The notes beneath the pieces were generated by a model. That model saw nothing but the letters and a program-made list of their open reading frames with translations. It did no database searches and was not told the DNA's origin. A stretch of DNA of 64,000 bases, taken from the NCBI GenBank assembly GCA_016719225.1, contig JADKAN010000001.1:496001-560000 (forward strand), read 5' to 3'. Position numbers and translations under genes: made by a program. The stretch comes from Flavobacteriales bacterium. GTDB taxonomy: Bacteria; Bacteroidota; Bacteroidia; Flavobacteriales_F; PHOS-HE28. This document shows positions 23,935-33,807 of this stretch, in pieces (the first letter of the stretch is position 1; every line of letters begins with the position of its first letter).

Positions 23935-26196
23935 ATGAAGTTGAATTTGCCGAACCTGACCCGGGATCACAGGATCCACATAGCCACCTACGGGGCCGAA
24001 GGCGCGGTGCTGCTAGGTACGGTAGTGGTCTACAAACTGGCAGCGCTCCATTTCGGTAATGCTGGTTTCGAGCCCTATGCCGTGGTACGCCGTACCATTT
24101 CTTTCCTGCAAACAGTGCTTCTCTTCGGTCTTGGCGTGGCCTTGGTGAGATTTGTCGCAATGGCTCCAAGCAAGCCGGAGCAGGTCGGTCTTTTGCATGC
24201 AGTGGTGAGGCCATTGACCTTGGTGAGTTTGGCTGTGCTGGCCATCTGTACAATTGCGCCGGAAGGGCTTTCCAAGCTTTTTTTCGGTGATGCCTCTCAT
24301 GCTGCGCTGACCCTGCCGATCGGACTGCTCACCGTAGGCCTGCTGCTCCACTCTGTGATCTACAGTTATTGGCGCGGCAGTATGGAAATGGGGAAGGCGA
24401 ACGTGCTTCAAGTGCTCAACTTGGCGGTGGTGCCCAATGCTGCGATGTGGTGGGGAAAGGATATGACCACCGTGCTGTGGACCATGGGCATCGCATGGTG
24501 TGTTTTCAGTGCGATCGGCTTGGTGCCGGTCTTGATCTCGCCGAAGAAACTCCTTTCTGCTGGTGAACGTTCGCGGCTTCTGCGTTACGGACTTCCGCGG
24601 GTGCCCGGTGACCTGGTGCTGGCAAGTCTTTTGACGATCCCCGTTTATTTAGTGAACCATGTGAGCGGCTTAGGCGCAGGAGCTCAAGTGGCTTTCGGAC
24701 TGACCTTGGTGAATCTAGCTTCGTCCGCCTACTCACCCTTAAGTCTTTTGCTATTGCCGGCTGCTTCGGGCATGTTGGCCGAAAAGAAATGGCCGGACTT
24801 GGAGCGCAGGACCGAGCGCATCGCCTGGACGGCCTTGATCAGTGGCATTGCAATGGTCGGTGTTTTCCAATTGATCGCTTCGCCTTTGCTTCGTTGGTAC
24901 CTCGGTGACACTGGAGCAGCCATGGAGACCACGTGTCGTATCATCTTTATCGGAGCCATTTTCATGGGCGTCTTCGTTTCGCTCCGCAGCATCTTGGACG
25001 CTTATTACACGGCTCCTCGGAATACCTTTAATCTGCTTGCGGCTTTTGCGCTTTTCCTATTGGGTGTGGGCTCGTACCTCTGGTTCTGGCCGTCATTGAA
25101 TTTTGCGTTGGTGACCACCATTGTGGCACCGCTCGCACTGCTGGCGTGGCTAACATGGAAGAGTATCGCGTGGATGCGCCGCGACCTGCGATCCATGGGT
25201 ACTGAAAAGGACCATGTTCTCCGGGTCCTGGTGGTCATTCCCGGCATCGCCGGTACTTCCGGCATGCCCTTCTCACACAGACAAGCTGAAGCCATTAAGG
25301 CGATGCCGGGATATGATGTTTACACCTACATGCTTTCCACCCGTACTTCCATCCGTGGCTTGTTGAATGCACGGCGGGAACTGAAGAATATGGAGAGCAC
25401 TTTCAGGCCGGATGTGGTGCATGTCCACTACGGAACTGTGACCGCGCTCTTCACACTGCTTACAGTGCGGTGCCCCTTGGTGGTGTCCTTTCACGGCAGC
25501 GACCTGAACCCAACGCCTACGGACGGCATTTGGCGAGACCGGATGGGCCGGCTCTTCTCGCAGCTCGCCGCATTGGGAGCCACCGGCATTATTTGCGTTT
25601 CTGAAGGATTACGCGCACGGCTTTGGTGGAGGAAGGAAGATGCAGCGGTGATCCCTATGGGAACGGACACGGACAAATTCCGTCCGATGGACCGTGAAGC
25701 CTGTCGCGAACAGTTGGATTGGCCATCGGGTCATGTGGTGTTATTCAATGCCGGCAATCCAAAGCTCAAGCGTTTGGACCTCGCACAAGCGGCTTTGGAG
25801 ATCGTGAAACAGCAAGTCCAGGATGCGCGGCTGGAAGCTTTGCAGGGGCAGGTAAAGCCGGAGGACATGCCGCTTTTGATCAATGCATCGGATCTTGTGC
25901 TTTTGTGCAGCGATGCAGAGGGTAGCCCTACCATGGTGAAAGAGGCCATGGCGTGCAATGTGCCTGTGGTGAGCAACGATGTGGGCGATGTGGCCGAGAG
26001 GATAACAGGCGTCCATCCCGGCACTTTAGTGGAGCAACGCGCGGAAGCCTTCGCGCATGGGATATTGGAAGTGATCACTGCGGCGCGGCGTTCCAATGGG
26101 AGGGAGGTGCTCATACAGCAGGGCTATACTTCCGCAGTGCTCGATGCGCGCGTGGCCGCCTTGCTGAAGAATTGCACGTGGTACCGAAGCAGATGA
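23935..26196 (+). CDS. flippase-glycosyltransferase (GT4) fusion
   Basis: A 753-residue protein with an N-terminal flippase (about 1-410; YGLPRVPGDLVLASLLTIPV) and a full GT4 glycosyltransferase (about 425-753). The GT part shows RPDVVHVHYGTVTALFTLL, SFHGSDLNP, GIICVSEGLRARLWW, VIPMGTDTDKF and the donor-site block SDAEGSPTMVKEAMACNVPV, an intact EX7E. It would thus combine lipid-linked glycan export with sugar transfer in one chain. One base separates it from the paralogue upstream, and its stop overlaps the next start (ATGA). Part of the surface-polysaccharide operon; sugar specificity unknown. Confidence 0.88.
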   Translation: MKLNLPNLTRDHRIHIATYGAEGAVLLGTVVVYKLAALHFGNAGFEPYAVVRRTISFLQTVLLFGLGVALVRFVAMAPSKPEQVGLLHAVVRPLTLVSLAVLAICTIAPEGLSKLFFGDASHAALTLPIGLLTVGLLLHSVIYSYWRGSMEMGKANVLQVLNLAVVPNAAMWWGKDMTTVLWTMGIAWCVFSAIGLVPVLISPKKLLSAGERSRLLRYGLPRVPGDLVLASLLTIPVYLVNHVSGLGAGAQVAFGLTLVNLASSAYSPLSLLLLPAASGMLAEKKWPDLERRTERIAWTALISGIAMVGVFQLIASPLLRWYLGDTGAAMETTCRIIFIGAIFMGVFVSLRSILDAYYTAPRNTFNLLAAFALFLLGVGSYLWFWPSLNFALVTTIVAPLALLAWLTWKSIAWMRRDLRSMGTEKDHVLRVLVVIPGIAGTSGMPFSHRQAEAIKAMPGYDVYTYMLSTRTSIRGLLNARRELKNMESTFRPDVVHVHYGTVTALFTLLTVRCPLVVSFHGSDLNPTPTDGIWRDRMGRLFSQLAALGATGIICVSEGLRARLWWRKEDAAVIPMGTDTDKFRPMDREACREQLDWPSGHVVLFNAGNPKLKRLDLAQAALEIVKQQVQDARLEALQGQVKPEDMPLLINASDLVLLCSDAEGSPTMVKEAMACNVPVVSNDVGDVAERITGVHPGTLVEQRAEAFAHGILEVITAARRSNGREVLIQQGYTSAVLDARVAALLKNCTWYRSR

Positions 26197-27644
26197 GCGA
26201 CTATCTACTCCTCTTCGCCATCACGGTGCTACTATGCGCTGGTTCCCTGATCATCTACCGTAGGACCCGGCAGGGCGCATTCCTGCTGGGCATGTGCATC
26301 CTCTATTTCTGGACGTTCCTCGGGGCGTGGTTCTTCATCGGTGATGCATTAAGCGGCTACAAAGGCTATAAGATCGGACTGGCCTACTACTATTTGATGG
26401 AGAAGATGTTCCCCTTCGAATTGGACCATTGTTATACGATCACGCTGTTGGGCTATGGTTTATTCTTGGTTGCCTTGTTGCTGGGGGTATTCGCAATGGT
26501 GCGCAACGCAAAGAAAACACCCGGCCCAACCACTCTGGTGCTCTTGGATCATCGGGTATTCTTGGTCGTGGCCATGCTTTCCGCCTTCGCCGGGTTCCTC
26601 ATCGTGCGGCCGCTCATGATGCAAGCCATCAGTCAAGGACAGTCGATCTACCTCGTAACGCGGACAACCTTTTTCGTTGCTTCCACCATTCACGCTTTAT
26701 GTAATGAACTGGCCGCCTTCAGCTTGCTCGTCGGCTGGGCTTTGTACCTCTCGGCAAAGGGAGCCAAGTATTTCACTAAGGTGGAAAGGCCTTGGATCGG
26801 ATACGCCTATCCAGCACTTTTAATTGCACTGGAACTTTACCTGATGCTCCTTGGCAACAAGCATGAACTGTTCATGGCGCTCGTGCTGGGTATCCTGTTA
26901 TTCTTCGTGAATTCCGGCCGGTCGGCTTTGGGCCGCTTGGCGCTGTATGTAGGGCTTGTCGCAGTGCCTTTGTTCATCACGGGCAAGGTCAGGGAGTTCA
27001 GCCTGCAGGAGCTGAATACGGGCCAATTGGCATTTACACCTCCTTCGGAGCGGTTCACCGTGCCCATCATTGCCGAGGTTCCCCGAAAGCCGGAAGCGAC
27101 AGGCCCGGTCATGCGCATGGGTCAACTTTTTTTCAGTAACGAACTGTTCGCTGCACACTTCTCACTGTATGGTATCTGCCGACAACATGTGCAACCTGTT
27201 CCCGGCGTGAGCTTTCGCTATCTGGCTTCTGCGGTCATACCCAGGTTGGTGGAAAAGGACAGGCCGCCGACAGCCTATGACGCGTATGCCAAGCAAGCCG
27301 GATTGACGGAAGGACAGGGATATACCATCCACCAGGCTGCGGCGTGGTACATGAACGGAGGTTGGCCGATGGTCGCCTTCGGAGGTCTTTTGTTCGGATC
27401 GATCTGGGGGCTGCTCATGCGGTGGAACGGACAGCCATTGGGCGGTTCACTGGTCATGCGCATCCTGTCGATCATGGGTACATCCTGCTGGGTGGCTTAT
27501 CTGCCAATGCTCGTCCGGGACGGGCCGGAGACATTGAAGGCTTTGATGGTGGAAGGTTTCGGTCTTCCTGTTGGTGTAGTGCTGCTTGCCGCCATTTTTG
27601 CAAAGCTGCTTCCGGAATGGAAAAATGCAGGACATGGAGCGTAA
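26193..27644 (+). CDS. Wzy-like oligosaccharide polymerase
   Basis: A 483-residue polytopic membrane protein with about ten to twelve hydrophobic segments and a long periplasmic loop (about 265-400, containing FTVPIIAEVPRKP and AYDAYAKQAGLTEGQGYT). This layout and its place between a flippase-GT gene and a GT2 gene fit the repeat-unit polymerase of a Wzx/Wzy pathway. Such polymerases share little sequence, so the call rests on topology and neighbours. Start overlaps the previous stop by four bases; the upstream open frame to 25953 is inside the previous gene. Confidence 0.75.
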   Translation: MSDYLLLFAITVLLCAGSLIIYRRTRQGAFLLGMCILYFWTFLGAWFFIGDALSGYKGYKIGLAYYYLMEKMFPFELDHCYTITLLGYGLFLVALLLGVFAMVRNAKKTPGPTTLVLLDHRVFLVVAMLSAFAGFLIVRPLMMQAISQGQSIYLVTRTTFFVASTIHALCNELAAFSLLVGWALYLSAKGAKYFTKVERPWIGYAYPALLIALELYLMLLGNKHELFMALVLGILLFFVNSGRSALGRLALYVGLVAVPLFITGKVREFSLQELNTGQLAFTPPSERFTVPIIAEVPRKPEATGPVMRMGQLFFSNELFAAHFSLYGICRQHVQPVPGVSFRYLASAVIPRLVEKDRPPTAYDAYAKQAGLTEGQGYTIHQAAAWYMNGGWPMVAFGGLLFGSIWGLLMRWNGQPLGGSLVMRILSIMGTSCWVAYLPMLVRDGPETLKALMVEGFGLPVGVVLLAAIFAKLLPEWKNAGHGA

Positions 27645-28650
27645 GGTGAGCGTAGTGATCCCGTGCCGGAATGAGGAACGCTTCATTGCGGAATGCGTTC
27701 GTTCCATTCAGGCCGCGGATCATGCCGGCTGTGCAGTGACCGTGCTTGTTTGTGATGGCATGAGCGATGATGGGACGCGCGCCATCGTAGCCGACATGGC
27801 CCGCAAGTATCCTTCGGTCCTCTTGATCGATAACCCCGAGCGCACCACACCGCAGGCGTTGAACATCGGATTACGCAACACTCCTTTCGAAATCGGGATC
27901 ATCCTGGGCGCCCATGCCGTGATCGACGAGGGTTTCATCCGTGAAAACCTGAAGGTGCTGGATGCCGATCCCTCGGTGGGATGTGCGGGTGGTGTGATCG
28001 AGAATGTCTTCGACGGGCCGGTTTCACGAAGGATCGGTGCCGCGATGGGCCATCCTTTTGGCGTGGGCGGTGCGCACTTCCGAACAGGCGTGCGCGATGG
28101 CTATGTGGATACCGTGGCCTTTGGTGCCTATCGCAGGGAAGTTTTCGAACGGGTAGGCTGGTTCGATGAGGACTTGGTGCGCAACCAGGACGATGAGTTC
28201 AATTACCGCGTTTTGCAGGGTGGCTTCAAGATCTTTCTGAGCCGCGCCGTACGTTCCAAATATTACGTTCGGGCGTCCTACTCGCGGTTATACAAGCAAT
28301 ATCTGCAATACGGTTATTGGAAAGTTTATGTGAACCACAAACACCGCACGGTAACAACGCTGCGACAGGTGGTCCCTGCGCTCTTCGTCCTTTTCTTGAT
28401 CGTCGCACCCATCTTGGCCATTACGGTACCCATTCTGCGCTTACCGATCCTGGGGGGCCTGTTGGTGTATTTGGGCGCTGCCGTGGTTTCCGCGCTACAA
28501 GCGCAGGCTCAAAAGGGGGACGCACCGGGTGTGCTGTGGGCTTTTCTCATCTTGCATGTTGGTTATGGATGGGGCTATTTGAAGGGCATCATCCGTTTCA
28601 TCGTACGGGGTGGATCACCAAGTGGTTCAAGCCGCTCCTTGACACGATAG
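27625..28650 (+). CDS. glycosyltransferase family 2
   Basis: A 341-residue GT2 enzyme. KVSVVIPCRNEERFIAECV opens the GT-A fold, VCDGMSDDGT and LGAHAVIDEGFI follow, and the probable catalytic region is VRNQDDEFNYRVLQGG. Two C-terminal membrane helices (LFVLFLIVAPILAITVPIL and GLLVYLGAAVVSAL) anchor it, like ExoA-type succinoglycan transferases. It overlaps the end of the polymerase gene by 20 bases; starts at 27625 or 27634 are both possible. It would extend the lipid-linked repeat unit. Confidence 0.88.
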   Translation: MQDMERKVSVVIPCRNEERFIAECVRSIQAADHAGCAVTVLVCDGMSDDGTRAIVADMARKYPSVLLIDNPERTTPQALNIGLRNTPFEIGIILGAHAVIDEGFIRENLKVLDADPSVGCAGGVIENVFDGPVSRRIGAAMGHPFGVGGAHFRTGVRDGYVDTVAFGAYRREVFERVGWFDEDLVRNQDDEFNYRVLQGGFKIFLSRAVRSKYYVRASYSRLYKQYLQYGYWKVYVNHKHRTVTTLRQVVPALFVLFLIVAPILAITVPILRLPILGGLLVYLGAAVVSALQAQAQKGDAPGVLWAFLILHVGYGWGYLKGIIRFIVRGGSPSGSSRSLTR

Positions 28651-28654
28651 GTCC

Positions 28655-29935
28655 ATGAAGAATGGAGCGCTGATGTCATTCCCTGATCGAGCGATGCCTG
28701 TAGCTGCAGTGATATTCGCGGTCTGCTTACCCTTAGCTCCTAACATTGCTCCGGTAGCCCTTGTCGCTCTGGCTTTATCCGCAATATGGCCCGGGACTTC
28801 TTCAAGATCCGTTAGGAAACTTCGTCCCACCGGGCCATTGCTTTGGATGGGCATTCTCTATCTGCTCCATTTGATCGGCCTGATCTGGACCACCAACATG
28901 GATTTCGCCGGCTTGGACCTTGGCATCAAAGCCCCTCTGCTCGTTTTTCCGTTGATCTACTTGTTCGGACGCCCGTTGGCGAACACCTTCCAAGTGCAGC
29001 GTTGGTTCGTAGGAGCCAACGCGGTGGCACTGGTTTTCTGTGTGCTTCGTGCATGTTATACGTTGGTTACTAACCTGATCAATACCCATGGGCAGCCGGG
29101 ACCATCCATGAGCGGTTTTGCCATGAGCGTTCCGTTTTTTTCATCGGATCTCTCCTTCTTCCTTCATCCCACGTACATGGCAATGTATCTCACTTTGGCG
29201 CTGCTTTTACTGCTTCGCTACGAAGTGCACGGACCCTGGCCGAAGCGTCTATCCGGGGTGATCGGCTTCCTGTTGCTGCTCGGCATTGTCCTGTGCGCAA
29301 GCAAAGCCGGATGGGCGCTTCTTTTCGTGGCTGGAATCGGGCTTTTAGCGGAACGATGGCATGATCGCGCAATGCGACGGATGGTCATGTGGGGCCTTTT
29401 GGCTGCATTGACCGCGGGTGTGGCACTGTACGCGGGCACCGACTATGTCCACGAACGGGTGGATCAGGTCGTCCACACCTTTAGGGAAGATGCCCCAAGC
29501 GATCAAGCCGCTAACAGCACGGATGATCGGCGCTTGGTCTGGAAGGCGGCAACTGAGCTGGTGGCCCTCCATCCGCTGCTTGGGTCAGGGACCGGTGATG
29601 TGAAGGATGAATTGCTGAGGGTGTATGCCGAACGGGGCTATGTGGAACCGCTCCGGAAACAGCTGAATGCCCATGATCAATACCTGAATACCGCAGTGGC
29701 ACTGGGCATCGGTACTGCGCTGATCCTGCTGCTGATGATCCTGGTCCCAACGGTTTCAGCATTTCGCAAAAGAGACCTGATCATGGCCTACTTCCTCTTG
29801 CTGAACGCGCTGAACTGGACAGTGGAAAGTATGTTGGAGGTACAGGCCGGTGTGCTCTTTTTCGCCTTCTTCGCATGGTTGTTGGCCATGAAAGGTTCAC
29901 CATCTTCGCCACCTCGGACGAGTTCGGCACCCTAG
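28655..29935 (+). CDS. O-antigen ligase/polymerase family protein
   Basis: A 426-residue integral membrane protein of the O-antigen ligase (WaaL/Wzy_C) family. About ten helices surround a large periplasmic loop that carries ATELVALHPLLGSGTGDVKD and later AHDQYLNTAVALGIG, where family members hold catalytic Arg/His residues. In this operon it would either transfer the finished glycan to an acceptor or act as a second polymerase. The start is 4 bases after the GT2 stop. Confidence 0.85.
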   Translation: MKNGALMSFPDRAMPVAAVIFAVCLPLAPNIAPVALVALALSAIWPGTSSRSVRKLRPTGPLLWMGILYLLHLIGLIWTTNMDFAGLDLGIKAPLLVFPLIYLFGRPLANTFQVQRWFVGANAVALVFCVLRACYTLVTNLINTHGQPGPSMSGFAMSVPFFSSDLSFFLHPTYMAMYLTLALLLLLRYEVHGPWPKRLSGVIGFLLLLGIVLCASKAGWALLFVAGIGLLAERWHDRAMRRMVMWGLLAALTAGVALYAGTDYVHERVDQVVHTFREDAPSDQAANSTDDRRLVWKAATELVALHPLLGSGTGDVKDELLRVYAERGYVEPLRKQLNAHDQYLNTAVALGIGTALILLLMILVPTVSAFRKRDLIMAYFLLLNALNWTVESMLEVQAGVLFFAFFAWLLAMKGSPSSPPRTSSAP

Positions 29936-29946
29936 ATCCATCTTTC

Positions 29947-31173
29947 ATGATCCCCTTCGCCCCACCGCGCATAGACGATCGCACCATCCAGGCCGTAACG
30001 GACGCTTTGAGGAGTGGATGGATCACCACAGGGCCGCGGACAAAGGCTTTCGAGAAGCACCTCGCGGAATACTGCGGTGTGGAAAAGCTGATCGCCCTGA
30101 ACAGTTGGACCAATGCCTGCGAGCTGGCCTTGCGCTGGTACGGCGTCGGCCCCGGTGATGAGGTGATCGTGCCTGCTTACACCTACTGCGCCACCGCCAA
30201 CATTGTGATGCACGTAGGGGCCAAGCCCGTGTTGGTGGATGTATTGGACGATTTCACCATGGACCCAGAAGCGGTGCGCGCCGCCATGAACCAACGCACC
30301 AAGTGCATCATTCCCGTGGATATCGGCGGCATGCCTGCCCGGGTGCAGGAGATCATGCGCGTGGCCGAGGAAGCCTGCGCTTGGTTCACTCCCGCAGTGA
30401 ATCTGCGCATAGGCGGATCCAATCCTCAAATGCGGCTTGGGCGCGCACTCGTGCTCAGTGATGCGGCGCATTCCTTCGGTGCGCGCATCGGCGGCAAGCC
30501 TGTCGGCGCACAGGCCGATATTACCGGCTTCAGCTTCCATGCCGTGAAGAACCTGACCACAGCGGAGGGTGGCGCACTGGCCTTTCACCTGCCGGAGCCG
30601 TTCAATGCACAGGAACTTTACACGTGGTTCAACACCATGAGCCTGCATGGCCAAAGCAAGGATGCACTGGCAAAAACAAAGCCCGGCGCGTGGCGGTACG
30701 ATGTGGAAGCCCCCGGGTGGAAGTGTAACATGACGGATATCCAGGCCGCCATCGGTCAGGTGGAACTCGACCGCTATGACAGCGAAACGTTGCCGCGACG
30801 GAAGGCGATCTGTGAACGGTATCACGATGCCTTCGCACCTGACGAACGGTTCATCGCACCCCTGTTAAAGGACGAGAACAGGGAAAGCAGTTACCACCTT
30901 TACATGTTGCGCGTGCCCGGCGCATCGGAGGTCGATCGCAATGTGATCATCGAAGCGATAGCGAAGCGGGATGTCAGTGTGAACGTGCACTTCCTACCGT
31001 TACCAATGCTCAGCTTTTACAAGCGCTTTGGCTGCCGGATGGAGGATTATCCTTATGCCTATATCCACTACAGCCGCGAGATCAGCCTTCCTGTCTATTT
31101 CGACTTGACCGATGCTCAGGTGGATACGGTGATCGCAGCCGTGAAGGCCAGCGTGCAAGAGGTGCTCGGGTGA
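29947..31173 (+). CDS. DegT/DnrJ/EryC1-type sugar aminotransferase
   Basis: A 408-residue PLP enzyme that aminates keto-sugar nucleotides. It starts FAPPRIDDRTIQAV, with LNSWTNACELALRWYGV and EVIVPAYTYCATANIV, and the PLP lysine in GFSFHAVKNLTTAEGG. An insertion near 145-165 (ACAWFTPAVNLRIGGSNPQ) is longer than in many relatives. A PglF-like dehydratase gene 4.5 kb downstream could supply its 4-keto substrate and the adjacent PglC-like gene could use the product, so a UDP-4-amino-sugar is a reasonable guess. The frame upstream to 29875 overlaps the ligase gene. Confidence 0.9.
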   Translation: MIPFAPPRIDDRTIQAVTDALRSGWITTGPRTKAFEKHLAEYCGVEKLIALNSWTNACELALRWYGVGPGDEVIVPAYTYCATANIVMHVGAKPVLVDVLDDFTMDPEAVRAAMNQRTKCIIPVDIGGMPARVQEIMRVAEEACAWFTPAVNLRIGGSNPQMRLGRALVLSDAAHSFGARIGGKPVGAQADITGFSFHAVKNLTTAEGGALAFHLPEPFNAQELYTWFNTMSLHGQSKDALAKTKPGAWRYDVEAPGWKCNMTDIQAAIGQVELDRYDSETLPRRKAICERYHDAFAPDERFIAPLLKDENRESSYHLYMLRVPGASEVDRNVIIEAIAKRDVSVNVHFLPLPMLSFYKRFGCRMEDYPYAYIHYSREISLPVYFDLTDAQVDTVIAAVKASVQEVLG

Positions 31174-31772
31174 TGTTGAAGCGTGCCTTCGACATCCTTT
31201 TCAGCCTACTTTTCTTACTGGTCTTGTTGCCGCTGTTGCTGGTTTTTGCGCTGGCCGTGGCATTCACCTCCCCGGGTGGTGCATTCTTTTCACAGGAAAG
31301 GGTAGGGAAAGGAGCCCGTGTTTTCCGCCTGTTGAAATTCCGAACCATGCGCCCGGGCAGCGAGGCCCAAGGTCAACTTACGATCGGCGGCCGTGATCCA
31401 CGTATCACGGCGGTGGGCTATTTCCTCCGGAAGACAAAGCTGGATGAACTACCCCAACTTTGGAACGTGCTGGTGGGCGACATGAGCGTGGTCGGGCCAA
31501 GGCCGGAGGTGCCGAAATATGTGGCCTTGTACTCCGCAGAGCAGCGGCATGTGCTCTCCGTTCGCCCCGGCATCACGGGCATGGCCAGTATCAATTACAT
31601 TGATGAGAATGAAATGTTAGCGCGTTCCGGTGAACCGGAAATGACCTACATCAGGGAAGTGATGCCAGCCAAACTGGCGCTGGACCTGAAGTATGTTCAA
31701 GAGCAGGATCTTCTGCTCGACCTGCGCATCATCCTCGCCACGGCGGGCAAGGTCTTTGGTGGTTGGAAGTAG
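31173..31772 (+). CDS. PglC-type initiating phosphosugar transferase
   Basis: A 199-residue small polyprenyl-phosphate phosphosugar transferase. One N-terminal membrane-dipping helix (ILFSLLFLLVLLPLLLVFAL) precedes the catalytic core (FFSQERVGKGARVFRLLKFR, KTKLDELPQLWNVLVGDMSV, GPRPE). It lacks the extra helices of WbaP/WcaJ enzymes and so is the minimal PglC type, which loads a sugar phosphate onto undecaprenyl phosphate. The ATG overlaps the aminotransferase stop (TGATG), and a GTG at 31170 is an alternative. Last gene of the operon. Confidence 0.92.
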   Translation: MLKRAFDILFSLLFLLVLLPLLLVFALAVAFTSPGGAFFSQERVGKGARVFRLLKFRTMRPGSEAQGQLTIGGRDPRITAVGYFLRKTKLDELPQLWNVLVGDMSVVGPRPEVPKYVALYSAEQRHVLSVRPGITGMASINYIDENEMLARSGEPEMTYIREVMPAKLALDLKYVQEQDLLLDLRIILATAGKVFGGWK

Positions 31773-31777
31773 CAGGC

Positions 31778-32641
31778 CTACAGCGCCGTCAACAATCGCT
31801 TAAGGTCTTCCACCCGATCAGGATCGTTCAACTTTTCGTAGCTGTTCAGTAGGTTGTTCAACAGCCTGCGTACAATGTCGATGTTGGTGCAGGGTTGGTA
31901 AAAATTCTCGTCCGTGGGCAGGTCCAATTTCCCCAGGAATTCATCGATCTCCGCTTTGCCCAGAATGTCCCCGTTGCTGAAGGCATTCACATAAAAGAGC
32001 ACGTCACCATAGCCCAGTTCGCTTGCGGCCACACCCGTTTCGTCCATGTAAGCCAGTACGAAATGATTCGGAAGATTCACTCCGCGCAAGGGAAGGTCAA
32101 GGTCCTCTGCCAACAATTGGTAGATCAATGCCAACGATAGTGGATTGCCCTTTTTACCCTCCAGCACTTCATTGATGTAACTGTTCTGCGGGGCGTGGTA
32201 GTTGCGTTTATTACCCTTGAAACCGTGCACTTGGAAGAAGATGTGATTGAATACACGCACCTTTTCAAAGGCAGTGAGGTTGTCGTTCAATTCAAGCCAA
32301 ATGTCCTGCCGAATGGCGGCCAAACGTGACCTTACGCGATGTTCATCCAATTCAGAGTAACGGTATCGGCACACAGCGAGCGCACCTTCAAGCATGTCTT
32401 CGCCACCAGAAGCGGCCCAAGCTTTTAGCCGGTTGAAGGTGAGGTCCAGATGGATGCTGTGGAGCAGGTCCTCGATCCGGTTACGGAAGAGGTCGCCCAG
32501 ATCATCCATTTCCCACGCTCGCTCCAATTCCTGCACCACTGGCTCACCGATGGACAGTATGCGGTCCCGGACATGGCAGTAGATGCTTTCGTCCGGATCA
32601 TCGATCAGGGTGATCAGGGCGTGGATCTCGGTTTCGCTCAT
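31778..32641 (-). CDS. SirB1/transglutaminase-like protein
   Basis: A 287-residue protein with a helical first half and a C-terminal SirB1-type transglutaminase-fold domain (GKKGNPLSLALIYQLLAEDL, LPLRGVNLPNHFVLAYMDE). The cysteine nucleophile of true transglutaminases is not in the expected spot, which carries GNPLSL, as in SirB1 relatives, so catalysis is doubtful. Its stop meets the polysaccharide operon's end (5 bp, convergent). A start three codons earlier (32650) is possible. Function unknown. Confidence 0.82.
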   Translation of the reverse strand: MSETEIHALITLIDDPDESIYCHVRDRILSIGEPVVQELERAWEMDDLGDLFRNRIEDLLHSIHLDLTFNRLKAWAASGGEDMLEGALAVCRYRYSELDEHRVRSRLAAIRQDIWLELNDNLTAFEKVRVFNHIFFQVHGFKGNKRNYHAPQNSYINEVLEGKKGNPLSLALIYQLLAEDLDLPLRGVNLPNHFVLAYMDETGVAASELGYGDVLFYVNAFSNGDILGKAEIDEFLGKLDLPTDENFYQPCTNIDIVRRLLNNLLNSYEKLNDPDRVEDLKRLLTAL

Positions 32642-32907
32642 GGCAGGCACGATTGTATGATGGTATACGGAAACGGCCCCGTGGCGGTTCGGCGTTGGCG
32701 AAACTATTCCGCTTACCCAGCGTCTTCAGGGCCATGTTGGCCGTGTTTCCACCAGCCTCCTGTTCATGTTAGGTCCCAATAAGCACAACAGGGGCTTAAT
32801 AGGCAACTCCTCCGAGCAGCCAAGTAGCACTCACCATCAATACAGGATGTGTTGATCTTCTATTTCTCGGATCTGCTGGCGGGATACTCCATTCTCCCTC
32901 CGGCACA

Positions 32908-33807
32908 CTAACCCGCCATGCGGTCCAGCACTTGCACGATCATCCGGTCGATCGCCGTGTGGTGGTCTTTGCTGTATTCCTTGCGCAGTCGGTTGGCCAC
33001 CACGGTGCATACCGTGGCAGCACGATGGCCGAGCAGTCCGCAAAGACCGTACAGCGCGCTGGTCTCCATCTCATAGTTCAGCAGGCGCATGTCCTCGTAC
33101 CGGAAGGACGAGAAGAGCTCGTTCAGCCCGTCCACGCTGGGAATGGCGCGCAATTGACGCCCTTGCGGACCATAGAAGCCACCCGCCGTAGCGGTTAATC
33201 CGATATGGTTGCCGGTGCCCAAACGTTGCACCAAGGCACTGTCGCCGCTGGCCAAGTAGGGAAGAGGCAGGTTGTCGCTCCATTCCGTGTGCGTAAGGAA
33301 TGCTTGCAGGATCCGTAATTCGGCATCCGTCTGCTCATGAGCGTAGTAGTGGAGCACATTGTCCAACCCTAGCCCACTGTGGCTCACGATCAGCTCATCC
33401 ACGGGGATGTCTTCCTGAAGCGCGCCGCAAGTGCCCATGCGCACAACGGTCAAGGACTTGTGCTCCTTTTTCGGGGTGCGTTTCTCCAAATCGATGTTCA
33501 CCAAGGCGTCCAACTCGTTCATCACGATGTCGATGTTGTCCGTGCCGATGCCGGTGGCCAACGCGGTGATCCGCACGCCGTTCCGCGTGCCGGTGTGCGC
33601 TATGAACTCGCGGTTCTGCGACTTATGCTCCACTTCGTCGAAGTGCTTGCTGATCAAGGCAACGCGGCCGGGATCGCCCACTACGAAGATCAGGTCGCCT
33701 AACTGTTCGGGGCGCAACGCGAGGTGATAGATCGATCCATCCGGATTGAGGATCAGTTCGCTGGGGGCGATCTCTACGCCGGGTTCGGTGAGCAGGATGG
33801 GATGCAT
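32908..33807 (-). CDS. nucleoside phosphorylase (uridine phosphorylase-like)
   Basis: A 299-residue PNP/UDP phosphorylase-superfamily enzyme that splits nucleosides with phosphate for salvage. Landmarks: FVVGDPGRVALISKHF, ALATGIGTDNIDIV, RMGTCGALQEDI and NYEMETSALYGL (ribose-binding Met-Glu). It is longer than E. coli Udp at the N-terminus, as in Bacteroidota homologues. The frame runs back to 33945, but the ATG at 33807 gives the family start and CACATTTG lies upstream. Base specificity cannot be fixed by eye. Confidence 0.9.
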   Translation of the reverse strand: MHPILLTEPGVEIAPSELILNPDGSIYHLALRPEQLGDLIFVVGDPGRVALISKHFDEVEHKSQNREFIAHTGTRNGVRITALATGIGTDNIDIVMNELDALVNIDLEKRTPKKEHKSLTVVRMGTCGALQEDIPVDELIVSHSGLGLDNVLHYYAHEQTDAELRILQAFLTHTEWSDNLPLPYLASGDSALVQRLGTGNHIGLTATAGGFYGPQGRQLRAIPSVDGLNELFSSFRYEDMRLLNYEMETSALYGLCGLLGHRAATVCTVVANRLRKEYSKDHHTAIDRMIVQVLDRMAG

